64,000 bases of DNA from Amphibalanus amphitrite (GCF_019059575.1 NW_024881617.1:296501-360500); one strand, 5' to 3'. Counted from the first letter of the stretch, positions 1-11,145 are shown. The notes: generated by a model from the letters alone, not told the origin. Numbers and translations: made by a program.

Positions 1-1560
1 ATTTGTTTGAGATATTTAAGATATCGAGTGCAAATTATCCTATGTGCTTCTAACGAGGTATTACGCATTGGGCTATGGATCCGGCCGGGAGATACCTACG
101 TACTAATTTCTCCGACGGCTGCACCGGAGACGACCGGAGCCGAGACTGCACTAAGCCGACAACGCAGCTGTGAAATGTGTTACGGAAATTTGACCAGTAG
201 CACGTATTTTATTGGTTTGCCATTACAAGGCGGCAGCACCGGAGTCGACCGGAGCCTATGCTAGCTCGACCCTTTTATTGGTTTGCCATTAACAAGGCGG
301 CAGCACCGGAGTCGACCGGAGCCTATGCTAGCTCGACCCTGAGACGACAACGCTTTGAACGCGCGCTCAACTCAAACGCAGCGCTAGCTGAATATGCTAC
401 TGAAATTTGACCAGTATTTTACTGGTTTGCCATTAACAAGGCGGCAGCACCGGACTCGGGTGCGACCGTAGCATAAACAAGTTATTCATAGACGGCGACG
501 CAGTGTGAAATGCGTGCTAATAAATTCCAGAAAACGCAGTTTTGCACGTGTTCATCGAAAACGCAGCACCGGAGACGACCAGAGCCGAGACTGGCTATGC
601 ACTGAGCCGACAACGCAGCTGTGATGCCTATAAACGACGGAAAAGTCGAAAATAGTGCAGCCTTTTCTTTACATAGTCTGCCGTTTAATACGAAGAACCG
701 GCAATGCCGATAAAACGACCGGACAAACAAGCCAACTTGTGTTACCTAAAAATGTGGCATGTGGCGTGCCAACATGGCGTACTCTAAGTAATAGCCGGTA
801 ACACTTGGCATGGCCGGAGAAAAATCCAACATGTCCTGAGCCAGTGCAATTGAGAGGCCTTTATGCTACTGTCTCATGCCAGAAAACGCAGCATTTAATG
901 CGTCAGGCTGCCCTGTGTGCCGGAGACAACCGGAACTTGACTACTAATGGAATAATATTGCCAAGTGACGCGTACGTCTGCTCATTTCGTTAGAGAAAAA
1001 AGCAAACCATAGACGCACGGGGCACGCGTTAAGCGAGCCCTGTACTGAGGCAGCAATGCATAATGAGTCGTGTTACCCAAGGCTACTTTGTGTTACCAGA
1101 GTTTTATTATTTTTTTTTTTTTTGCAAAACGCCCGGAGACGACCGAGGTTGAGGAAAGCGATGCACTGAGACGCCGGTGGAAAAGCTCATATGTACTAAT
1201 CCATTGCAAAATTTTCATGCCAGGCTGCTGTAATAGCTGTAGTGATGTAGCTGTAAGTTATTTTTCCATCACTCACTTATGTATCTGCGTCCGAATCTGG
1301 TCAATGCGAATCGCCCCATGCGGGAGAGAGGTCAGTAAGTCAATGCCCAGTGGGCAGGTCGGCCGGACTAGTGTCCGGGCCGCGCCGGCCAGGCACCAGA
1401 CGCCGATAAATGCCCCGAGGCATGAGCAGCTGATGCGGCTGGCGACCGTCCATGGCACAGACGGGGAAGGAAACCGGTAGGCGGGAACGGAATTAGACCG
1501 TCCCATGCAGCTCAAAACTCAGCGAGAAGTTAGTTTTGCTTGATTGGTGCTACCTATAGG
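1..1560. other. Repetitive noncoding sequence
   Basis: A word related to GCAGCACCGGAGACGACCGGAGCC recurs through the first 1150 bases, alongside the tandem units at 205-475. Short open frames here are not convincing. No gene is recognised. Confidence 0.5.
205..475 (+). repeat. Tandem repeat of about 66 bp
   Basis: Copies start near 207, 273 and 417, each with TATTGGTTTGCCATTA (or CTGG) followed by CAAGGCGGCAGCACCGGAGT and CGACCGGAGCCTATGCTAGC. The third copy is separated by about 75 bases and diverged at its end. Confidence 0.75.
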
Positions 1561-1618
1561 TCAGTTGGTGACATACCAGGGAAATAAGCTAAAATTAGAG
1601 CACTCTATTTATTGCTCC
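1561..1618 (+). repeat. 58-bp inverted repeat, left member
   Basis: Reads TCAGTTGGTGACATACCAGG and on to ATTGCTCC. It matches the reverse complement of 7478-7535 with two differences by eye. It probably marks one end of a larger element enclosing the hAT-like insertion. No clear target duplication was found. Confidence 0.75.
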
Positions 1619-2536
1619 TGCCCCATGTTGAAGAGATACCCCTAAAAGCGTGATCTTTTATCGGCCCTTACGCAGCAAGGCAGTAATTCTCAGACCGGTG
1701 GATGGTATCAATAGAAAGAGAATGCGTCAAGGATTAACATGAATTAATTAAAATAACATTAAAATGTTAATTAAGCGTGGAAATTAGTCCCAAACATAAG
1801 CTAATTATTGCTCCTACCTCGGCGACGGCGCTCCCCGCAGTCGGCGGAGAAGCTAAAATAAAAGCCACCATCCTCCTCCGCAAGTCAATTTTAGAGCGGC
1901 CGAGTGGGCCGATGCGGGGCCACCAAACTGAGGTGAGACGTGGCTAGTAATTGCAAACCGCCATAGAAATCAATATCTTAAGACGTACAATATGGGATGA
2001 TTACTCTGAAGCTGGAGTGAAAGCATGAGTAGATTGCAAGAAACAAAATGCATAGATTGGTTGAATTATGTACAATAGGCACAGCTCAGATGAAGCCATT
2101 TCTATGATGTTGACATATGACATAACCCTTCCTCTCCTCACCTATGACCTAAGTGCATTGGCAGTTACCGGCATAGTTTTTGAGCACGAGTGCAATTCGC
2201 CATCGGACCGCAATACATGTTGCTAGGCTGCTGCAATTACAACGAACATACGAATACTGCCTTCATTTGTAGACGTTTGTTTTTTAGGCGGTCTTTGACG
2301 TGCAAGGGGGCATACCTGTCGACAACTTGAGTTTCTCCGAATTTCAAAAACTCCCAGAATTTCAATTCCTTATGCACTGTTGTAGGTACAGCTATGTTCA
2401 CAAGTTTTCGTTTCCTCCTGTTCTAAAAAAGGATGATATTTGTCGATTTCGTGCGTCGCTGATAGGAGGGTGCGTTTAATAATTAGGCCCAACGCTTTCT
2501 GCATCCGCGAGTGGGTACCTTCAAAAGGGAACAACA
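1619..2536. other. Noncoding sequence between nested elements
   Basis: Includes an AT-rich stretch at 1735-1775 (TTAATTAAAATAACATTAAA) and a second ATTGCTCCTACCTCGG motif at 1806. It has no gene or sustained frame and presumably belongs to the element bounded by the 58-bp inverted pair. Confidence 0.45.
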
Positions 2537-2544
2537 GTTTCCAT
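2537..2544. repeat. Target duplication, left end of hAT-like element
   Basis: GTTTCCAT, matching 5468-5475. Confidence 0.75.
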
Positions 2545-2639
2545 CAGACTTGTGATCAGCTCAGTTGAGCCGGCTCAAAAATCAGCTCAGCTCATGAGCC
2601 GGCTCAACATTTTGCCAAATTGTTGAGCTGTGAGCTGAG

Positions 2640-2965
2640 CCGGCTCAGTAATGCATTGAGCTGAGCTGCTGTCTGAGCTGAGCTGAATGAGCTTGAGCTG
2701 AGCTGAGCTGAATGAGCTTGAGCTGAGCTGAGCTGAGCTGAGCTGAGCTGAGCTGAGCTGAGCTGAGCTGAGCTGATTGAGCTGAGCGAGCTGAGCTGAG
2801 CTGAGCTGAGCTGAGCTGAGCTGATTGAGCTGAGCTGAGCTGATTGAGCTGAGCTGAGCTGATTGAGCTGAGCTGAGCTGAGCTGATTGAGCTGAGCTGA
2901 GCTGAGCTGAGCGAGCTGAGCTGAGCTGATTGAGCTGAGCTGATTTAGCTGAGCTGAGCTGATCT
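2640..2965 (+). repeat. Subterminal AGCTG pentamer array (left)
   Basis: Long run of GAGCTGAGCTG units interrupted by GATT and AATGAGCTT variants. The stretch just before it (2570-2655) carries three GAGCCGGCTC palindromes. Confidence 0.9.
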
Positions 2966-4125
2966 TGTTCTAATTCTTTTCAGTTCATGCTTGGAAATTA
3001 ACTCAGGATTTGATGCTTCAGCTATGAGCTAGCTATGGAGTGAGCAATTACACTGCCTTCGTGATCGCACTTAAAAATATCAAAACTCTAAAGAAATCAA
3101 TATTAATCACTAATCAAGCTTAATTTATTTCATCCATATTGCATGGAAATTGGAAGACCAGGGTCTTGGCCAATTTACAGGCTAATACAGCCAGTCTCAA
3201 GTTTCAAGTCTGACTGCAAGATGAATACCTACTGTCAGGCTTTGATGCTTCGCCTTGACACTCTGCTCCGCAATGTACAATTCAGCATTCTTCACTTTGT
3301 TATTTAAGCAGTTATTTAAATTAATTTTATCGATAAGGGTTCTTACCTCTGCATAAAATATTTAAAATTAGGAATTAGCAAATAATGTTCCTCTTCGTTG
3401 GTTGAATGTGGGCTAAGCAACCATATCCTATTGAAAGTGGGGTGGGGCTGGGGGCAGAGGCGCTAACTGGAACTCTCACCTTCTGATGTCCATAATATGG
3501 GAAAAGCTCCCTTATTCACACGCCGACTATGAATTCTAATTGTGTTGACATTGCCTTGGTTGAGATCAGGGTGGTGTTTGGTTTCACTCAAGGTTTCACT
3601 GATAACAGCACGCTGCTATCACACGTGTCAAATGGGGTTTCCATGGAGATATAAACAAACTCTTATCTCCAAGTTCCAACACTACCCCAAAATGTAACGT
3701 CAGCACCTGGCAGGGTGCCAAGAGCGGATGGCGGCGTGGGCGCAGCTCTCGGCCGTGAAACACCGCCTAGTTGAGATGATTCCATGGCGTTTTTTTCGTC
3801 TAGCAGATTTTCGTCCGACTTTTCTTCGTCTGGCATTTTTTCGTCTGTACATTTTTTTTCGTCTGTAAACTTTTTCGTCCAGACTTTTTTCGTTCGTATA
3901 TTTTGAACTTATATGTTATGTTAACATCGCGGGTGCACACTCTGATAACATGTGATAACACTGCCAAGAACAGTCCATTTCATGTAACTATAGTCTGAGT
4001 CCAAGTAGACGCACGACTCGCAAAGTCTCAAGGTCTTAATGAGCTTATCTCTTTTGCCCATTGTGTAAGTTGCCTCGCTCCTTGTTAGAGGAGACTTACT
4101 TATGCGCCAAGAGTTGGTCTGTTTT
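2966..4125. other. Interior of the hAT-like element, no gene seen
   Basis: Mostly AT-rich sequence with no sustained reading frame or recognised domain. It contains the TTTTCGTCT-rich stretch annotated separately at 3787-3905. Confidence 0.5.
3787..3905 (+). repeat. Imperfect tandem repeat of a TTTTTCGTCT-type unit
   Basis: Six to seven copies of T-runs followed by CGTCT, CGTCC or CGTTC, spaced about 15-20 bases, ending near a TATATTTTGAAC stretch. Confidence 0.75.
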
Positions 4126-4129
4126 TTAA

Positions 4130-4994
4130 CCCTCGCCCGTATTGGTGTTTTTCCAGCCGCGAACGTATAAGGGGGCGGGGGTCCGTTGGACCCCCCTTGC
4201 CGTTTCGTCCCTGATCGAGCTAGAGCTTCGCGGAAAAAACGAGCGTGCTGCCCGCGACGAGAGGAAGCCGATGATACCAAATTTTAAGGTCCTAGGTTAT
4301 CGGTTGACCTTCCAGGTCAGGTCAATGACCCAAAAGTCGGGAAAATCGGGACCTGTTAGAACGTCGTAAAACGTGGCTGCTATGGGGTTTTTCGGGGTGC
4401 TGATCACGAATATCATGTTAGTTATGATCACTGATGATGTCTTTATGCATTGAGGCCAGGTCGGGTCAGGTCAGGTCAACCAGTAAGGATTTTGCCGGGT
4501 ATTCGTAGTAGCCTCTGACAGCTTCGTAACATGTTACGAAGGCACCAAAACTGCTTCGTAAATGTTCAAATGGTTGCTAAATTCGAATTCAGCTCCAAAA
4601 ACTAGCCTAGAAACATGTAAAACTCGAAAAAGTGAACCGAGGTCATCAAAGGTCAATGACCTGACCTGACCTTCCGGTGACCTTGACACCCACCCTAATG
4701 CATGGGAGCAACATCATATCCCATGTTTGAACACTTGAAACCACAAAAAGACTGCTAACGCGCGGCTAATGCGAGCCGACATACGCCGAATCGCGATTCC
4801 GGCCAAACATGGTCTCGAAAAGTAGGTCACAGGTCAAAGGTCATTAGGGTCAGGGTCATGAAATTTTCAGGATAGGTGTAAAATTGATTATCGCGAGGGT
4901 ACTGAAAGTTTCGTCGCGATCGGCCGCTTTTTACGCGAGTTATTCGCGAAAAACAGAGGGGGGTCCGTTCGACCCCCCCCTATACGGGCGAGGG
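4130..4994. mobile_element. piggyBac-like TTAA element, copy 1 (MITE)
   Basis: 865 bp between TTAA at 4126-4129 and TTAA at 4995-4998. The ends are inverted: CCCTCGCCCGTAT on the left and the same 13 bases inward from the right. TTAA targets with CCC-starting ends are the mark of the piggyBac superfamily. Just inside each end is a G-run/C-run palindrome (GGGGGTCCGTTGGACCCCCC on the left). The interior has many GGTCA words and no transposase. It is nested in the hAT-like element. Confidence 0.78.
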
Positions 4995-5040
4995 TTAAGC
5001 ATGTCCGATTTAAAAAGAACGACTGAAGGATCCAAGCGTG

Positions 5041-5420
5041 AATTTAACTGAGCGTAAACTGAGCTAAGCTGAATTGAGCGGAAACTGAGCTGAGCTGAAC
5101 GGGAACTGAGCTGAGCTGAGCGGAAACTGAGCTGAGCTGAGCGGAAACTGAGCTGAGCTGAGCGGAAACTGAGCTGAGCTGAGCGGAAACTGAGCTGAGC
5201 GGAAACTGAGCTGAGCTGAGCTGAGCGGAAACTGAGCTGAGCTGAGCTGAGCGGAAGCTGAGCTGAGCTGAGCTGAGCGGAAACTGAGCTGAGCTGAGCT
5301 GAGCGGAAACTGAGCTGAGCTGAGCTGAGCGTGAGCGGAGCACAGCCGGTTTGAGCGGAGCGTGAGCTGAGCTGAGCCGTGTTAAACTGAGCGGGAGCTG
5401 AGCGGGAGCGGATAAAACGG
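5041..5420 (+). repeat. Subterminal minisatellite (right), GCGGAAACTGAGCTGAGCTGA type
   Basis: About 12 units of GAGCGGAAACTGAGCTGAGCT with variable numbers of the AGCTG core. It shares the pentamer with the left array of the same element. The long minus-strand frame (SAQLSS repeats) is only its translation. Confidence 0.9.
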
Positions 5421-5467
5421 AGTTGAGCTGAGCGAGCTCACTTTTTTCTTGAGCTGTCACAAGTCTG

Positions 5468-5475
5468 GTTTCCAT
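5468..5475. repeat. Target duplication, right end of hAT-like element
   Basis: GTTTCCAT, matching 2537-2544. Confidence 0.75.
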
Positions 5476-7477
5476 TTATTACACTATGGGACATGTGACA
5501 AAATGACCACTGGAACACGCATGAAACGGAGCTCATATTCCTAAAAATGTCTACAATCACTTCTTTTCTGACACTATTAGCAAATACCATCTCAAGTTAG
5601 GTGGTTGACAGACAGTCAATGGAGATCTGAGGAGACTGAGTGATGCCAATTCACCACTTAACTGATAATGAGGGCCAAGGGAAGAGAAACATGCAACATG
5701 CACAACTGACAACTTGACAAGTGACAAAACAGTACCACTATTGCGCAGTGCACAACCAAATTACAGCAGCCAGCCCAAAAAATGCTTTTGGTGGTTAATT
5801 GCAAAACAAGTCACTAATAAATGTCTTAGTTGCAGCTGAACACTGCACAATAATCACACTGTTCACACATTGAGTGAGATGCCACAGGTGTTTTGAATCA
5901 CACTTTGGTTCAACTGCAAATCTGAAGTGTTGTCATGAGGTTCATGCCTCCATGATCACAGCACTTTGGTTGTGGTTGACATAACACTTGTAGTCTGCAG
6001 AGTTCCACATGAACTGCAGACACCTCATCTGGTGGTCTTCATGTTGCTCAACTTCTTCAGGAGGCAAATGTCGACCACCCAGCGGAAGCATGGTCCTGCA
6101 GAAAAGAAAGGTAATGCATAAGGTACAAACATTATCTGCTGAAACAGCTCCTTCTGTTGGCTGTTATTAAACTTTTAACATAGGTAACATAACAACATGT
6201 ATTCTATGTATATTACATTTGTTGAAGTAAAATACTGCCGGCTATTTCAAAACCAGAAAATGAAATTATATTGTGGCATAATTCACCTGCTCAGGTATCA
6301 GTATCAAATAATTATTAATTTAATATTTGGCATATTCTATATAACACATTCATAGAATATTCTACTTCACGTCACAAGGACTCACAATCTTTCTGTTGGG
6401 TGTTTGACGCATTAACTAAGTTTGTCTTAGGTTTTATTATTGCAAAAAATTCATATTGCAATATTGTATCAAAATACTGCCAGCAATAACAAAACAAGAA
6501 CATGAAATGCCAATGAGCAAGCCGCCTTTCCTTAAAATGGATTACTTTGAAAGGAATTTTAGTTTCTTTTAAGGAAAAGGAGAAATGATTATCAGGTAAT
6601 TATCAGAAAACCACTCAACCAGCAAGTGGCTGGGTGGTTTCACAGCAAACATCAAGCCAAAACATATGCTTACATCTATCTAACAACTGAGCCATTTGAC
6701 TACTACAAGGATATGTGAGCAAAATAAGAATCCAATTATCCAATGTTGACTTCCTTGCAAAGTTTATGCCTTATTTTATGAAAATGTGTCACTAGAATAT
6801 GATACTTATCATCGAATATTATCTAATTTACGATTTATTTCGATCGGAATGCACATGGAGTCCCGCGCCATTTTCGTCGACGATGAATATGATCGTGTTT
6901 CATGAAGAGATAAGGGGTTTCAATGGTCTTTCAAAGCAATAATTTGATGCAAAAATTTGTAGGAAATAATATGAAGCTGGTTCAAATGGCCATCAACCAT
7001 TTAAAACACCGAAAATACTCACAAATCCGTCCCGACGACCACGCAGCACCGCGCACGCCACACTACTGGCACAATGCCAAAACTGTTGTCACAGCGGAAA
7101 TGTTTTTTTTTTCTCGATTGCAATTGTGGAATTATTTATTAAACAGAAGATGATCTTTCCGAAAAACCGACTGATTTCATACACAGATGCATGGAAAATA
7201 AAAAAATCCCTGTAAGTTTATTTGTATTGTTTTGTCGATTTTGACATGCTCCTAGTTTGCAGCCATATTTCGATATGTTCTACAGGGAGTTCAGAATTAT
7301 TTCAGGACCAATCTTTTCCTCATTCATTTTCCCGTCGATCATGAAATTTTTAGAGCGGAACAATTGGTTTCCAGGCGGTCCGAGCGGTTTTCGTGAGAAG
7401 GGTGCAAAAATCGGCGTCATTTTTAGAGCCTCGACACCAGCTCAACACAGGACCCTATGGGAGACGGTGAAGTAGCG
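5476..7477. other. Noncoding, AT-rich sequence inside the 58-bp inverted pair
   Basis: No reading frame over about 75 codons and no recognised domain. The last 300 bases (LERNNWFPGGPSGFREKGAK in one frame) form a short open stretch next to the inverted repeat that I cannot assign. Confidence 0.45.
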
Positions 7478-7535
7478 GGAGCAATAAATAGAGTGCTCTA
7501 ATTTTAGCTTATTTCCCTGGTGTGTCACCGACTGA
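7478..7535 (-). repeat. 58-bp inverted repeat, right member
   Basis: Reverse complement of 1561-1618 with two differences. Together they span about 6 kb, roughly 3 kb of which is the nested hAT-like element. The flanks beyond the pair do not show an obvious direct repeat. Confidence 0.75.
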
Positions 7536-8199
7536 GGTACTTAGGTAATTTACAAACGAGCCTCCTAAAATGCGAAAATCATGCTGCTAGACCGGAGGTT
7601 GACGAGGGCCGGGAATATTGCGCGCACACTGCACAGCACAGACTGTCAAGCTCGCACGTAACGCGAAACATTAAGATGTCATCAGCGATGAGACCAGACT
7701 TGGAAAGTCCAAGCAAAGAATCTAGATGCAATATCTGCTGATCGGCAATGCGGCCGCAAAGGTATCGACATAGTTATCACTAATGCGATCTCCAAGACAC
7801 CTCACCTCCAGTGCTGTCAAGCAGCAGCAGTGTCGAAAAAAACACGACACGTCACGAAAAGCAGGAAGCGCCGCGCTCAGCCCACGGCTCAGTGGCTGAC
7901 TGCTCTCGGCGGCGCTGCGAGCGCGAATGACCCGGGCTCGGGTCATGCGGACCTGACGAGCGGGCGGTATGACGCAATCACATGGGCGGCGCTCGCCCTC
8001 ACCGCGGAGAAAAAACATTATCAGTTGACTTATAATGTTACATTTAAGAACCCCCAAAATTGCAACCTCAATAACGGCACAACGGTTGGGCCGATTGAAT
8101 TGAAACTCGGTACACAGTTAGGTCTCCATCAGATAATTCATCTGCATGTGTTAAGGTTGGGGTGCTACAGCACGTGCGCACGTGCAGGGGGCGCTCCCA
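7536..8199. other. Unassigned sequence before the 128-bp repeats
   Basis: Moderately GC-rich around 7830-8000 with overlapping short frames on both strands. No domain or splice structure is convincing. Confidence 0.4.
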
Positions 8200-8450
8200 G
8201 ATCTCGAGAACGGCTGGGCCGATTGCGCTCAAATTTGGTACACGGTTGGGGACCAGTTAGTAGGGTGCCGTGCAAAAGTCAGTTTGGACCCCGCTTGCAC
8301 GTGCGCACGTGCAGTGTGCCGCTTCCAGATCTCGAGAACGGCTAGGCCGATTGCGCTGAAATTTAGCACATCGCTAAAGACCGGTTAGTAGGGTGCAGTG
8401 CACAAGTTAGTTGGAGGTACCCCCTCGCAATTTCGCACGTGCAAGGCCCA
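8200..8450 (+). repeat. 128-bp repeat array A (about two units)
   Basis: Units start at 8200 and 8328 with GATCTCGAGAACGGCT. Each reads on through CTCAAATTTGGTACAC and GTAGGGTGC. The palindrome TGCACGTGCGCACGTGCA (two CACGTG E-boxes) sits between units. Open frames here are translations of the repeat. Confidence 0.9.
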
Positions 8451-8553
8451 TCCTCTCGCTCGCTCCGTTAGTCGCCCAAAAGGCGTTTTACTGGTATGTA
8501 GTTTTGCCTGATTACGGAGCGAGCGAAGCGAGCGTAGTCTTTCCTTAGATTAA

Positions 8554-9752
8554 CCCGCGCCCTGGTGGGGTCTGTTTATAACGCGACCTGGTGGGGGGGG
8601 GCTATTTTTTGCCCCCCCCCCCTCGTATCTCCGAAACTACTGGACGGATCCGCAAAATTCAAACGGCGTTCGAAAGGCCTGTCAAATTTGTTGAGGGAAA
8701 CCAAATTTCATTGACCTCGGGGTCACCGATGACGTCACAGGTCAGGTCAAAGATGAAATGTTTCACCGTTCACGGGTCTTCTAGGGAATGCGCTATAACA
8801 CCGAGGAAAACGCATTTTGTCGAGAATCAGCGATAGGGCGTCAGTTGCCTAGTAGATATGTTGCTATTAGAGGTCACTGACAATACCAGGTCACGTCACA
8901 GGTTAGGTCACCAAGGGTCACAGGTCAGGTCACATGAGCCCAACTTTACTAAGGTTGTGTGATGCATGTTTTATGGCCAATTTTTCATTTCCAACTCAAT
9001 GGTGTTGGTTATAAGACTATCAGGTACGGCTTAGGTCACTTTCTGGTGAAGTTCAGGTCAAGGTCAGGTCAAGGTCAGGCCAAAAAAGGTCAAATTTTAA
9101 AGTTGATAGTTTTGCATAAAATGGGTATTGATTCGATGCAGCTTGTCACGGGGAGTCTAATGGTGGTCTTTGTTTTGCGCTACGGGGTCTAGAATTGCTA
9201 AAGATTGAGTTTGAAAATTTGACGTCATCAATTTTGAACAGTTTTTTCGCTATAACTTCGCCAAAAAAGAGGTATCAATCTCAAATTTGGTATGTGGATG
9301 GAAGGCGGTAAGGACTATCACATATATTCCGGTTTTTGCGAAATTCAAAAAACTTTTTGGATTTTTCATTCATTATATCCAAAAAAATTATTTTTTGATT
9401 TTTGGGGATCAAAATCCAAAAATTTCAAAAATCCGAGATAGCAGTTTTCTAGCCCTGTCAATTCTACAGCTTTCATGTCCTTATCATTTTTCTGTATTTG
9501 CAAAGCTATAGGCCTGACAGCTCTTCCCGCGAAACCCTTTTTTGGGTCGAAAACGGCAGAACATGACGTCACTCTGACGTCATTTCCGGCCAACCTATCA
9601 TAGCCTTTGGAAAAAAATTTTGGTCACCATGTGTGAAATTGATGTCCGGGAGGGTACTGAAAGTTTGGTGACGATCGGTGCAGCGGTTCTGGAGATATAT
9701 CGAAAAGTCTGGAGGGGGGGCAAAAAATAGCCCCCCCCCACCAGGTCGCGGG
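8554..9752. mobile_element. piggyBac-like TTAA element, copy 2 (MITE)
   Basis: 1199 bp between TTAA 8550-8553 and TTAA 9753-9756. The left end is CCCGCGCCCTGGTGGGG and the right end read inward is CCCGCGACCTGGTGGGG. It has subterminal G/C hairpins (GGGGCTATTTTTTGCCCC). The sequence GAGGGTACTGAAAGTTT near the right end is shared with copy 1. The interior is rich in AGGTCA. The uninterrupted flank CCTTAGATTAACGGAAATTTC exists at 10438-10458 in a sister repeat, showing the empty target. Confidence 0.82.
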
Positions 9753-10069
9753 TTAACGGAAATTTCTGAGTATGAGCGGCCGGCCGGCCGGCCGGCCGTG
9801 CGGACGCTTTTGCGAGGCTTATATCTCAGCAACCACTTGACCGATTTACATGCGGTAAATTTTGTAGGGTAGCTTCATTCCTTCTACCAAGTATTGGACT
9901 ATTCCCGATGCATGTGGGTGACCCCTTATGCACGTGCCACGTGCAAAATGAAGAGGTGTCAGTTCTGTAATTGTTGCAATATCTCGGTAACTACTTGGCC
10001 GATGGCGCTCAAAGTTGGCATGTAGGTAAGCACCCACTAGGCACTGCATATCCATGTGCCAGAGTTGGG

Positions 10070-10345
10070 GTGCTGCTGCACGTGCGCACGTGCAGGGGTC
10101 GTTTCCAGATCTCGAGAACGGCTGGACCGATGGCGCTCAAATTTGGTACACAGTTAGGGATCGGTTAGTAGGGTACCGTGCACAAGTCAGTTGGGACCCA
10201 TTTTGCACGTGCGCACGTGCAGGGTGCCGCTTCCAGATCTCGAGAATGGCTGGGCCGATTGTGCTCAAATTTGGCACATTGCTGGAGACCAGTTAGTAGG
10301 GTGCCGTGTACACAAGTCAGTTAGAGGTACCCCCTCGCAATTTCG
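10070..10345 (+). repeat. 128-bp repeat array B (two units)
   Basis: Units start at 10108 and 10236 with the same GATCTCGAGAA start and the 18-bp TGCACGTGCGCACGTGCA palindrome before each. It lies within the first copy of a larger, about 690-bp duplication. Confidence 0.9.
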
Positions 10346-10367
10346 CACGTGCAAGGCCCACCCTCTC

Positions 10368-10425
10368 GCTCGCTCCGTTAGTCGCCCCAGAAGGCGTTAT
10401 ACTGGTTACGGAGCGAGCGAAGCAA
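10368..10425. repeat. Imperfect hairpin TCGCTCGCTCCGT / ACGGAGCGAGCGA
   Basis: 13-base arms with a loop of about 30 bases. Related copies are at 8456-8532 (complete) and 11180-11195 (left arm only). Confidence 0.7.
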
Positions 10426-10754
10426 GCGGAGTCTTTCCTTAGATTAACGGAAATTTCTGAGTATGAGCGGCCGGCCGGCCGGCCGTGCGGACGCTTTTGC
10501 TAGGCTTATATCTCAGCAACCACTTAACAGATTTACATGCGGTAAATTTTGTAGGGTAGCGTCATTCCTTCTACCAAGTATTGGACTATTCCCGATGCAT
10601 GTGGGTGACCCCTTATGCACGTGCCACGTGCAAAACGAAGAGGTGTCAGTTTTGTAATTGTTGCAATATCTCGGTAACTACTTGGCCGATTGCGCTGAAA
10701 GTTGGCATGTCGGTAGGCACCCACTAGGCACTGCATATCCATGTGCCAGAGTTG

Positions 10755-11145
10755 GGGTGCTGGTGCACGTGCGCACGTGCAGGGGTCGTTTCCAGATCTC
10801 GAGAACGGCTGTACCGATGGCGCTCAAATTTGGTACACGGTTAGGGACCAGTTAGTAGGGTGCCGTGCACAAGTCAGTTGGGACCCATTTTGCACGTGCG
10901 CACGTGCAGGGTGCCGCTCCCAGATCTCGAGAACGGCTGGGCCGATTGTGCTCAAATTTGGCACATCGCTAGAAACCGGTCAGTAGGGTGCCGTGCACAA
11001 GTCAGTTGGGACCTATTTTGCACGTGCGCACGTGCAGGGTGCCGCTCCCAGATCTCGAGAACGGCTGGGCCGATTGTGCTCAAATTTGGCACATCGCTAG
11101 AAACCGGTCAGTAGGGTGCCGTGCACAAGTCAGTTGGAGGTACCC
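10755..11145 (+). repeat. 128-bp repeat array C (three units)
   Basis: Units start at 10795, 10923 and 11051, exactly 128 bases apart. It carries one more unit than array B, showing recent unit gain. The two inner units are nearly identical. Confidence 0.92.

Larger units (their letters stand above)
2545..5467. mobile_element. hAT-like DNA transposon remnant without recognisable transposase
   Basis: A 2923-bp unit bounded by the 8-base direct repeat GTTTCCAT (2537-2544 and 5468-5475), the target size of the hAT superfamily. The ends are inverted: left CAGACTTGTGATCAGCTCA, right (read inward) CAGACTTGTGACAGCTCA, identical apart from one inserted T. CAG-starting ends are usual for hAT. Both subterminal zones are AGCTG-rich arrays. 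No open frame inside resembles a hAT transposase, so it is probably non-autonomous. A piggyBac-like element is nested at 4130-4994. Confidence 0.8.

Noticed and set aside
5044-5475. Minus-strand frame of 143 codons with SAQLSS repeats
   Set aside because: It is the translation of the AGCTG minisatellite, whose unit lengths happen to avoid stops.
8200-11145. CRISPR-like regular repeats
   Set aside because: The repeats are contiguous 128-bp units without unique spacers, in eukaryotic DNA.
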